Below, in pieces: positions 1 to 4,314 of a stretch of DNA of 9,373 bases. The notes below the pieces were generated by a model. It was not told the origin of the DNA and did no database searches. It was given only the letters and a program-made list of their open reading frames with translations. The position numbers were made by a program, and so were the translations under genes. This DNA is from Chloroflexi bacterium UBA4730 (lineage in GTDB: Bacteria > Chloroflexota > Limnocylindria > P2-11E): NCBI GenBank assembly GCA_002404155.1, contig DHJC01000073.1, positions 143,218 through 152,590 of the forward strand. Reading direction: 5' to 3'. How positions within the stretch are numbered: the stretch's first letter is position 1; each line of letters starts with the position of its first letter.

Positions 1-169
1 GACCACCGGCCGGATGGTCGAGCGGTACTGCAAAGCCCGACTGTTCGAGGAGCGTCGCAAAGCACCGTCGCCGTTCACCGCATCACGCGCCGCGCAGAAA
101 GAGAAGCGGCCTGCAGAGAAGCGGCCGTTACAGCAGAGAAGCGGCCTGGACGGAAACCGAGCGGCGTAA
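1..169 (+). CDS. Tyrosine recombinase (phage-type integrase), C-terminal end only
   Basis: Partial gene, open at the window's left edge; frame 2 gives 55 codons and a TAA at 167-169. The segment TTGRMVERYCKARLFEERRK resembles the last helix region of tyrosine recombinases, where the nucleophilic Tyr follows an (S/R)xxMVxRY context; the Tyr codon is at 26-28. The tail after SPF is odd: two copies of the repeat GAGAAGCGGCC (101 and 116) are read in frame as EKRP, and the stop lies inside the repeat that precedes the tRNA-derived core at 190. An int gene ending directly at its attachment site is the classic layout of an integrative element and supports the call. Only the C-terminus is visible, so the R-K-H-R residues cannot be checked. 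Alternative: a pseudogene remnant or chance ORF. Confidence 0.62.
   Translation, partial: TTGRMVERYCKARLFEERRKAPSPFTASRAAQKEKRPAEKRPLQQRSGLDGNRAA
101..147 (+). repeat. Left-arm cluster of three GAGAAGCGGCC motifs
   Basis: Three near-perfect direct copies of GAGAAGCGGCC start at 101, 116 and 136, that is -90, -75 and -55 from the core start at 191. They lie within the recombinase 3' end. Fixed-distance short direct repeats beside a tRNA-derived core are what arm-type integrase (or directionality-factor) sites look like; that role is inferred. Confidence 0.7.
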
Positions 170-172
170 TCG
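139..172 (+). repeat. Left-arm 34-bp repeat, copy 1
   Basis: A 34-bp stretch starting AAGCGGCCTGGACGG and ending GCGGCGTAATCG is identical to 3011-3044. Both copies stop 18 bp before a GTAGCCC core, and similarity continues imperfectly (CAATA-CG) towards it. The middle core (1241) lacks this arm. The copy holds the recombinase TAA. Confidence 0.85.
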
Positions 173-189
173 GCAATAGCGACGCGGTC

Positions 190-233
190 TGTAGCCCGGA
201 GGGGATTCGAACCCCTGACCTCTTCCTTGAAAG
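190..233 (-). repeat. tRNA-Glu-like 3' half, att-core copy 1
   Basis: The minus strand reads as the 3' half of a tRNA. It has an anticodon loop CTTTCAA (UUC at positions 34-36, Glu), the anticodon 3' stem GGAAG, a variable loop AGGTC, a T-arm AGGGG-TTCGAAT-CCCCT and the acceptor CCGGGCT followed by A. No D-arm or 5' acceptor strand follows on the right, so it is not a working tRNA gene. The same 44 bp recurs exactly at 1240 and 3062. tRNA 3' ends are common attB sites for tyrosine recombinases, and a recombinase 3' end lies just left. The Glu identity rests on loop geometry only. Confidence 0.88.
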
Positions 234-245
234 GAAATAGCTGCA

Positions 246-343
246 GAAAAGCGACCTAGGGCAGACGAGAGAAGCGAATCGTTCAGGAACAATGACGAGC
301 TGACGCGCCGGACGGACCAAACCGCGCGTCAGAAAAGCGACCT
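246..343 (+). repeat. Right-arm motifs of att copy 1
   Basis: Variant arm motifs GAAAAGCGACCT at 246 and 332, plus a weaker GAGAAGCGAAT at 269. Their offsets from the core start (191) are +55, +141 and +78. The first offset is the same in all three att copies; the distal site is 21 bp further out than in copies 2 and 3 (+120), about two helical turns. The GCGCGTCAGA preceding the distal motif is shared with copy 2. No gene is evident in 234-462. Confidence 0.65.
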
Positions 344-375
344 CGCAGCCGCGACGTGGTCACCGAAGAGTCGGA

Positions 376-396
376 GCCTCGCTCTCACTCCGAGGC
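376..396. repeat. Short inverted repeat
   Basis: GCCTCG (376-381) pairs with CGAGGC (391-396) across a 9-nt loop. A related piece, GGAGCCTCACTCC, follows at about 409-421. It could be a weak terminator-like hairpin beyond the 3' end of the minus-strand gene at 463, but there is no T-run. Low weight. Confidence 0.3.
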
Positions 397-462
397 ACGA
401 GACAGGCGGGAGCCTCACTCCGACAGCAGCACGCCGTCCTTCACAATCGGTTCGGGACCGGG

Positions 463-705
463 CTACGGGCGAAAGAATGCGCGAAGGAAGGCGAACGTTC
501 CAGCCAGCCCCGCAACCACGCCGAGGAGCAGGCTCAAGGCGACATCGCGCCGGCGCACGCCGATGCCGAAGACGGCCCCAAGAACGAGGCCGGCAATGAC
601 AAGCACGAACCCACCGCTGAAGAAAGGGACAAGTCCATAACCGATCAACGCCCCAGCAGCAACGATCCCAATGAGCCGCCCAGTCATCCTTGCATCAATT
701 CTCAT
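463..705 (-). CDS. Small hydrophobic membrane protein, unknown function (module A)
   Basis: About 80 residues if translation starts at 705 (MRIDARMTGR...). In-frame ATGs at 735, 687 and further upstream at 795 are also possible; none has a convincing ribosome binding site, though AGG abuts both 705 and 687. The protein is almost entirely two to three membrane helices: GIVAAGALIGYGLVPF, then a Gly/Val-rich FVLVIAGLVLGAVFGIGV, a short basic RRR loop, and VALSLLLGVVAGLAGTFAFL with a basic end. It contains no enzymatic motif and I do not recognise a family. It sits alone on the minus strand in the first module between two tRNA-derived repeats, divergent from another small membrane protein at 929. 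Cassette-borne membrane proteins can be phage-defence effectors or immunity proteins; there is no direct evidence for that here. Confidence 0.5.
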   Translation of the reverse strand: MRIDARMTGRLIGIVAAGALIGYGLVPFFSGGFVLVIAGLVLGAVFGIGVRRRDVALSLLLGVVAGLAGTFAFLRAFFRP

Positions 706-928
706 CCTGACTCGCAATTCGGACGACGCGCGCATCCAGTGCCCGGGAGCGTGGAGTGAGTAGCGGTCAGCCTTGTGCTCGCGGTGTTGGGGCAATTTGG
801 GAATCGCACGGTCGCTCGCCGCGCTCTGGTCGCCTAGCGCGGAATAGTGCCCTTGTCTCGGTCCCGAATAGTTGCGCCGTAGCCCGTACTGCCAAGCTGG
901 TCCTCGGTCGGCAGTAACCTGCAGTCAT
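706..928. other. Divergent intergenic region between the two module A genes
   Basis: No coding potential that I trust. It should hold the promoters of both small membrane-protein genes, but I see no clear -35/-10 pair. The one structured element is the TACTGCC/GGCAGTA inverted repeat just before the plus-strand start (separate entry). Confidence 0.35.
887..916 (+). promoter_or_regulatory. 7-bp inverted repeat upstream of the 929 gene
   Basis: TACTGCC (887-893) and GGCAGTA (910-916) are perfect inverted copies separated by 16 nt, ending 12 bp before the ATG at 929. This could be an operator or an mRNA hairpin near the start codon. It is a single instance with no known matching regulator. Confidence 0.35.
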
Positions 929-1216
929 ATGGGCTTCGCTCGAGGTCTGAAAGTCAAGTCGGCGCTACGGCTTTCTGGATTGCTCTGGGTCGTTCTCTTC
1001 CTCCTTGTCGCAGTCCTAACGACATGGCCCGCGGAGCCTGGTCATGATTACCGGATCTATGGAGGGCTCGGCGCCATTCCATGGCTCCTGTGGCTCCTAC
1101 TCTTCGCGGCAGGAGGATTCCTGCTGCTGTCGTTCGTGCTCTGGCTGCTGATGTTCGTGACCGACACGATCCGTCATGCGATCGCGCGAGCCGGATCTCG
1201 CTACCGGCACGTCTGA
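929..1216 (+). CDS. Small two-helix membrane protein, unknown function (module A)
   Basis: From the ATG at 929 the product is 95 residues. An upstream in-frame ATG at 872 would add 19 residues that look non-coding. A basic start (GFARGLKVKSALR) is followed by helix 1 (about 16-31, GLLWVVLFLLVAVLTTW). Then come a polar loop with PAEPGHDYRIYGG and a long Leu/Trp-rich helix 2 (about 48-74, WLLWLLLFAAGGFLLL onward), and a basic cytoplasmic tail ending RAGSRYRHV. This topology would put both ends in the cytoplasm. No family is recognised. The stop lies 24 bp before the second tRNA-derived core, so the gene fills the right half of module A, as cassette genes fill integron cassettes. The ribosome binding site is weak, so the start is uncertain. 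Confidence 0.5.
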   Translation: MGFARGLKVKSALRLSGLLWVVLFLLVAVLTTWPAEPGHDYRIYGGLGAIPWLLWLLLFAAGGFLLLSFVLWLLMFVTDTIRHAIARAGSRYRHV

Positions 1217-1239
1217 GCTAGGCGCGATGGCGACAAGGC

Positions 1240-1283
1240 TGTAGCCCGGAGGGGATTCGAACCCCTGACCTCTTCCTTGAAAG
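1240..1283 (-). repeat. tRNA-Glu-like 3' half, att-core copy 2
   Basis: Identical over 44 bp to the copies at 190 and 3062, in the same orientation; again only the tRNA 3' half. It follows the module A gene by 24 bp. Its left flank lacks the 34-bp arm found beside copies 1 and 3, whereas its right flank (CGATGAGGTTGAGAGAGGCG) closely matches copy 3. It reads as a junction formed by site-specific recombination. Confidence 0.88.
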
Positions 1284-1295
1284 CGATGAGGTTGA

Positions 1296-1372
1296 GAGAG
1301 GCGGCCCAGCGACTTCTTTACGCGCGAACTGATACTGGCTCTGAGCGAAAGTGCGCGTCAGAGAAGCGGCCT
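1296..1372 (+). repeat. Right-arm motifs of att copy 2
   Basis: Arm motifs GAGAGGCGGCC at 1296 (+55 from core start 1241) and GAGAAGCGGCCT at 1361 (+120). Copy 3 has the same two offsets exactly. The second motif is preceded by GCGCGTCA as in copy 1. There is no gene in 1284-1632; a plus-strand ORF spanning 1277-1465 is only a translation of this repeat. Confidence 0.7.
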
Positions 1373-1384
1373 AACGAAATGAAC

Positions 1385-1404
1385 GAGGCGGGCAGCAGGC
1401 CGCC
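1385..1404. repeat. 20-bp hairpin repeat, copy 1
   Basis: GAGGCGGGCAGCAGGCCGCC is identical to 3245-3264. GGCGG (1387-1391) pairs with CCGCC (1400-1404) around an 8-nt loop. In both places it is the last recognisable piece of the right arm before the next gene's 3' side, so it may be the arm's distal boundary or a bidirectional terminator. Confidence 0.7.
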
Positions 1405-1632
1405 GAACGTGGTCAACTGCGATGCGGGAGCGGGCGAGAGTAGCCCGTGGCGCTCGATCGGCTAGCGAGGCGGGCGGAGGCGCAGCGCCGTGTCCAACTC
1501 ACTCTCGCGCCGCCTCGTACGAGCGCGACCTCGTAGATGCGCCCGGCGAGCTTCGCCACTCCGTACGTCGACATCGAAGGTGCCGGGCACGTCTGCGATC
1601 TCGAGCGCCTGCGGCAGTACGACTCGGGACGC
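1405..1632. other. Gene-free stretch, possible decayed coding DNA
   Basis: There are 228 bp between the 20-bp repeat and the stop of the VOC-fusion gene. On the minus strand one frame reads LEIADVPGTFDVDV and, after a shift, another reads TYGVAKLAGRIYEVALV, ending near 1413. This could be a frameshifted remnant of a short gene, or chance in high-GC DNA. I cannot name a family. Confidence 0.25.
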
Positions 1633-2304
1633 TCAGTCGCGGCCGCTCGTGGTGGCGATGTCGACCTCGTTGCCGGCGGGGTCCGCAAGCGTCCACCACG
1701 AGGGTGCGAACTCGTCGCGCACCATCCGGCCGCCGGCGGCGAGCGCCGCCGCGATGCGCGCCTGCGCCTGCTCGTATGGCACCCACACGACGAAGTGGAT
1801 CGCGCCGCCGCCGTCTGGCCGGGGCTTCTCCATGCGCTCAAACCAGAACCCAGGCCCGCGATCGTGCGGGTCGACGAGGTCCTCGTCGGGGCTGTCGGGG
1901 CGCGGCACGTATCCAAGGGCTGCGCGCCAGAACGGCATCACCGTTGCCGGGTCGGTCGCGCCGGGGATGACGAGATAGCTCTGCACCGCCGACGGGTCTG
2001 CAGCGAGACCCAGCTGTCGCGCGGCTGCGGAGATCTGGCGGGCGAGCTCGACATCGCGCGTGCTCATCCCCATGTAGTTCGCGGTGGCGGTGATGAAGTG
2101 CACGGTCACGCCATCGCGCCGCACGTCGATGTCGGGACGATGGTCCTCGACACCGGGCAGCGCACTGATCGCGTGCACGAAACGCGCGGCCGACGCAAGC
2201 GACCCGGTCGGGAAGAAGGCGCACGCACCGTCGCTCCCGACGACGCGCCAGTCCCCAACACCCTCGGCCTCGTAGAACTGCTTCACGCTGATGCGGCTTT
2301 CCAT
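1633..2304 (-). CDS. Pterin-4a-carbinolamine dehydratase-like / VOC (glyoxalase-like) fusion protein
   Basis: 223 residues from the ATG at 2304, chosen because GGACGGAAG lies just upstream; an alternative start at 2349 lacks this. Residues about 6-100 resemble 4a-hydroxytetrahydrobiopterin dehydratase (DCoH/PCD): a helix SLASAARFVHAISAL, then the active-site region EDHRPDIDVR (H55-R56-P57-D58), then GVTVHFIT and GMSTRDVELARQIS. The usual family motif is HHPD, so the second His is Arg here. Residues about 107-220 form one VOC-fold unit (QSYLVIPG, MPFWRAALGY, DRGPGFWFE, GGAIHFVVWVP, WWTLADPAGNEVDIAT). As known to me, such fusions occur in actinobacteria as general VOC proteins; the substrate is unknown. 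It lies 69 bp downstream of the dienelactone-hydrolase-like gene on the same strand, a likely two-gene operon inside module B. Confidence 0.85.
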   Translation of the reverse strand: MESRISVKQFYEAEGVGDWRVVGSDGACAFFPTGSLASAARFVHAISALPGVEDHRPDIDVRRDGVTVHFITATANYMGMSTRDVELARQISAAARQLGLAADPSAVQSYLVIPGATDPATVMPFWRAALGYVPRPDSPDEDLVDPHDRGPGFWFERMEKPRPDGGGAIHFVVWVPYEQAQARIAAALAAGGRMVRDEFAPSWWTLADPAGNEVDIATTSGRD

Positions 2305-2373
2305 GTGGCTTCCGTCCTCATCGGCTGACCATCCGCGCGGCGGCAGCACGCAGGCCCGAGCCGGATATCGGGG

Positions 2374-2946
2374 CTACGCGATGTTGTCGAGGAAGCTGAG
2401 CACGCGCCGCATGAGCAGCTTCGCGGCACCTTCGTCGTAATCGGGCAAGCTGCTGTCGGCGAACAGGTGTCGATCGCCGGGGTACAGGAACAGCTCCGCG
2501 CCTTCGATCGTTCTCACGAGGTCGCGCGCGGCCGGGAGGTCTTCCGCGCTCCACTCGTCGTCTTCCATCATGTGGATCTGGAGCGGAGCTCCCCGCGGCC
2601 ACGAGCCGCCGAACTCGGAGGCCGGGAAAGCGCCCGAAAACAACAGCGCGCCCTTCGCGCCGGGGCGCGTCTGGGCAAGCTCCTGCGCGGGCATCACGCC
2701 GAGCGAGAATCCGGCGTAGACGAGCTCGTTGGGTAGGCCATCGGCGGCGCGTCGGCCGCGCTCTGCGATCGTCGCGAAGCCGACCTGCTTCGCGTACCCG
2801 ACGCCCTCATCAAGATCGGTGAAGATCTTGCCGTCGTAGAGGTCGGGGCTATGAACGACGTGTCCGGCAGCTCGCAGCTCGTCGGCGAACGCGAGGAGTC
2901 CCGGTGTCTGTCCCTGTGCGTGGTGGAATAGAAGTATCTCAGTCAT
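2374..2946 (-). CDS. Dienelactone hydrolase family protein (alpha/beta hydrolase)
   Basis: 190 residues from the ATG at 2946, with AGGG 7 nt upstream; a GTG directly before it could also serve. It has the alpha/beta-hydrolase layout of the small DLH family. An N-terminal strand EILLFHHAQG is followed by HSPDLYDG with the acidic DLDEGV segment, and then the nucleophile elbow GFSLG (Ser about 81, where classical DLH has Cys). An acid in MMEDDEW (about 129-130) and a C-terminal His in YPGDRHLFAD (about 160) complete a Ser-Asp-His triad. The length is slightly under the usual 230 residues but complete. It is a cytoplasmic hydrolase of unknown substrate, probably a small ester or lactone. It is the first gene of the minus-strand pair in module B, and its start is about 60 bp from the left arm of att copy 3. 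Confidence 0.88.
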   Translation of the reverse strand: MTEILLFHHAQGQTPGLLAFADELRAAGHVVHSPDLYDGKIFTDLDEGVGYAKQVGFATIAERGRRAADGLPNELVYAGFSLGVMPAQELAQTRPGAKGALLFSGAFPASEFGGSWPRGAPLQIHMMEDDEWSAEDLPAARDLVRTIEGAELFLYPGDRHLFADSSLPDYDEGAAKLLMRRVLSFLDNIA

Positions 2947-3010
2947 CACGGCACCCTACGACATGCGCGCGGAAAGCTCGAACCGACGAGGGCTGGCGTC
3001 GCCCGCCAGC

Positions 3011-3044
3011 AAGCGGCCTGGACGGAAACCGAGCGGCGTAATCG
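3011..3044 (+). repeat. Left-arm 34-bp repeat, copy 2
   Basis: Identical to 139-172, again ending 18 bp before the tRNA-derived core. Its AAGCGGCCT puts an arm motif start at 3008, exactly -55 from core start 3063, the same offset as in copy 1. Confidence 0.85.
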
Positions 3045-3061
3045 TCAATAACGCCAAGCCT

Positions 3062-3105
3062 TGTAGCCCGGAGGGGATTCGAACCCCTGACCTCTTCCTT
3101 GAAAG
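3062..3105 (-). repeat. tRNA-Glu-like 3' half, att-core copy 3
   Basis: Third exact 44-bp copy, same orientation. It has both the left 34-bp arm (shared with copy 1) and the right arm (shared with copy 2), so it looks like the most complete attachment site of the three. No tRNA 5' half follows, so even the rightmost copy is not the intact host tRNA gene. Confidence 0.88.
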
Positions 3106-3117
3106 CGATGCGGTCAA

Positions 3118-3240
3118 GAGAAGCGGCCTAGCGAATTGTCCAAGCACGAATTGATACCGCCTCCGCGTCGAAACGAGTGTCAGAGAAGCGGCCAACTCGG
3201 CATCTACCCCGAATAACAGCGGCCAACAGAAGCGGCCAAC
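3118..3240 (+). repeat. Right-arm motifs of att copy 3
   Basis: GAGAAGCGGCCT at 3118 (+55), GAGAAGCGGCC at 3183 (+120), and two further versions, CAGCGGCCAAC (3217-3227) and AGAAGCGGCCAAC (3228-3240), 13 bp apart. On the other strand these last three read as AGTTGGCCGCT or GTTGGCCGCT. No coding sequence is credible in 3106-3264. Confidence 0.7.
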
Positions 3241-3244
3241 AAGA

Positions 3245-3264
3245 GAGGCGGGCAGCAGGCCGCC
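3245..3264. repeat. 20-bp hairpin repeat, copy 2
   Basis: Identical to 1385-1404. It ends at the base immediately before the stop codon of the HEPN gene (3265-3267), so the toxin gene abuts the attachment DNA with no spacer. On the minus strand it is the first thing after the HEPN stop and could act as that gene's terminator stem. Confidence 0.7.
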
Positions 3265-3699
3265 TCATCCTGCGGCTACCGCCCTCGTAACGTCGACCAC
3301 CGCATCTTCCGCGAGCTTGATCGCTTGCGCCGCGAACGTGCGGGTCACGACACCCGACGCCTCGTATTGCGCAGCGTTGCGAGCCGTGCGGATGCGGCGC
3401 AGCAGACCCGCGTTCTGCAAGAGCACCGTCGGCAGGAGCGGATACGCGAAGCGAGCTACATGGGACCTGGCTGCGAAGCCATCCCTTCGCAAGACCGCGT
3501 CGCAGCTGACCACGAGGGCGTTCTCAGCGGAGTTAAGGGCGAGGTCGTATTCGTTTCGTCGCAGCAGCTCGTTTGCTCGCGCGACGTGAACGACCGCTAG
3601 CTCGAGCTTCCGTTGAGCTACCGTCAGATCGCTTGCGGTCTGGACGACGTCCTTCGCGTACTTCTGCTGCCACGCGACGAGTGCCGGTGGTGAGCTCAT
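3265..3699 (-). CDS. HEPN-domain protein, putative toxin of a HEPN/MNT pair
   Basis: 144 residues from the ATG at 3699, which has AAGGGGG 6 nt upstream; the ATG at 3705 adds two residues but abuts that site. The protein is all-helical with the pattern of HEPN proteins: a long helix with KLELAVVHVARANELLRRNEYDLALNSAENALVVSCDAVL (about 31-70), then a middle segment AYPLLPTVLLQNAGLL, and RIRTARNAAQYE near residues 102-113. In HepT-type toxins the catalytic motif is R-X4-6-H; here R-N-A-A-Q-Y places Tyr where His is usual, so RNase activity is uncertain. It is coupled to the upstream MNT gene, as in known HEPN/MNT modules where the nucleotidyltransferase neutralises HEPN. Its stop is directly beside the third att repeat, which suggests the TA pair is cassette cargo that stabilises the array. 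Confidence 0.8.
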   Translation of the reverse strand: MSSPPALVAWQQKYAKDVVQTASDLTVAQRKLELAVVHVARANELLRRNEYDLALNSAENALVVSCDAVLRRDGFAARSHVARFAYPLLPTVLLQNAGLLRRIRTARNAAQYEASGVVTRTFAAQAIKLAEDAVVDVTRAVAAG

Positions 3700-4267
3700 G
3701 CTCATCCCCCTTCAGCATGATCCGGTGATGGCCGACGATGCTTTGCAGGAGTCGGCGCTGGCCGGCGTGTGGATCGTGGAGTTCGGCCGAGCTCCAGACC
3801 ACAAAGTTCACCGCGCGACGGACGCGATCCGATACCGCATCGCTCAGTCGAGCGAGCCGCTCCCAGTCGACATGCCCGACGAGGAGCACGTCGATGTCGC
3901 TGTCAGCCGCATCACGGCCTGACGCGAACGATCCGAAGATGAGACCGAGTCGGATCCCGCGCATCTGGGCAAGACCGCGCGCGAGGATCTGCGCAACCTC
4001 GCCCTCGCGCCGCACGAGACCGTTGATGCTCGCGACGCGGTCGCTCGACGGGTCGAGCGACCAGACCCGCAGGTTGCCCATCCGTCGGCTTGTCACGGCT
4101 CCCGCTTGCAGCAGGTGGTCGAGTGCGGCGTGCGTGGAATGCGGATCAGCGTCGATGCGACGGGCGATCTCGCGCGTGTGCAGTTCCTGGCCAGGCATGC
4201 TGACGAGGAGATCGAGAATGCGTCGCGCCGCGGGGCTTCGACCTAGAAGCTCGGCGATGACTGCCAT
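3533..4267 (-). CDS. Winged-helix / MNT nucleotidyltransferase fusion, putative antitoxin and autorepressor
   Basis: 244 residues as read. Residues about 10-70 form a winged helix (RRILDLLVSMPGQELHTREIARRI, then STHAALDHLLQAGAVTSRR and GNLRVWSLDP). Residues about 105-180 are a minimal nucleotidyltransferase with GSFASG (112-117) and the metal-binding pair SDIDVLLVG (D124, D126); the third acidic position is replaced in VNFVVW, as is common in this group. In the HEPN/MNT systems described, the MNT protein modifies and silences HEPN. The last ~57 residues are Arg/Ser-rich, overlap the HEPN gene by 167-173 nt and look like a shadow reading frame. One extra G in the run at 3706-3710 would give GGA TGA, a stop overlapping the HEPN ATG and a 188-residue protein. 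The domain calls are secure; the C-terminus is doubtful. Confidence 0.85.
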   Translation of the reverse strand: MAVIAELLGRSPAARRILDLLVSMPGQELHTREIARRIDADPHSTHAALDHLLQAGAVTSRRMGNLRVWSLDPSSDRVASINGLVRREGEVAQILARGLAQMRGIRLGLIFGSFASGRDAADSDIDVLLVGHVDWERLARLSDAVSDRVRRAVNFVVWSSAELHDPHAGQRRLLQSIVGHHRIMLKGDEHELTTGTRRVAAEVREGRRPDRKRSDGSSTEARASGRSRRASKRAAATKRIRPRP

Positions 4268-4273
4268 GCGGCG

Positions 4274-4303
4274 ATATTACAACAGTCGTTGTATGTGCTA
4301 CAA
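4274..4303 (-). promoter_or_regulatory. Predicted promoter of the wHTH-MNT/HEPN operon
   Basis: On the minus strand, TTGTAG (4303-4298) and TAATAT (4279-4274) are separated by 18 bp. Seven bases below the -10 box is the A of the ATG at 4267, so the message would be leaderless, and no ribosome binding site is visible. The -35 is a weak match; the -10 is good. Confidence 0.5.
4278..4293. promoter_or_regulatory. Palindromic operator 1, TACAAC-N4-GTTGTA
   Basis: Perfect 6-bp arms TACAAC and GTTGTA around AGTC. It overlaps the predicted -10 box by two bases and ends 10 bp before the MNT start, so binding would block RNA polymerase. The likely ligand is the winged-helix domain of the MNT protein, as with other autoregulated TA operons. 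Confidence 0.8.
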
Positions 4304-4314
4304 CAATCGTTGTA
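4299..4314. promoter_or_regulatory. Palindromic operator 2, TACAAC-N4-GTTGTA
   Basis: Same arms around AATC, its start 21 bp from operator 1 and so on the same helix face. It covers the predicted -35. The pair also invites cooperative binding of two repressor dimers. Confidence 0.8.

Noticed and set aside
101..147. CRISPR array for the GAGAAGCGGCC repeats
   Set aside because: Repeats are 11-12 bp with irregular 3-8 bp gaps and no cas genes; they behave as arm sites.
75..320. Minus-strand ORF across the first att repeat
   Set aside because: Its RSGVRIPSGLQ-type sequence is a translation of the tRNA half; the same peptide appears in the ORF at 2956-3195. Such ORFs are a well-known annotation artefact.
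458..465. CCGGGCTA, complement of the tRNA acceptor end, as a possible missing tRNA 5' end
   Set aside because: The adjoining sequence has no D-arm or anticodon stem and lies at the end of the membrane-protein gene; a chance 8-mer.
1369..1375. GCCTAAC, matching the integron attC R'' box RYYYAAC
   Set aside because: No partnered GTTRRRY box at attC distance and no folded attC arms; the match is part of the GAGAAGCGGCCT arm motif. The array is not a classical integron.
879..1447. Extra GTAGCCCG 8-mers at 879 and 1440 as degenerate core copies
   Set aside because: Similarity stops after eight bases and no arm motifs occur at -55 or +55.
1277..1465. Plus-strand ORF starting in the second att core
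   Set aside because: It covers the right arm repeats and the 20-bp hairpin; composition is repeat-driven.
190..3105. Complete functional tRNA genes at the three repeats
   Set aside because: Only the 3' half is present; no D-arm and no 5' acceptor strand matching CCGGGCT lies at the right distance in any copy.
2956..3195. Minus-strand ORF and opposite plus-strand ORF (2963-3154) across the third att repeat
   Set aside because: Both are translations of the tRNA-derived repeat and its arm (SPEGIRTPDL and RSGVRIPSGLQ); no independent coding evidence.
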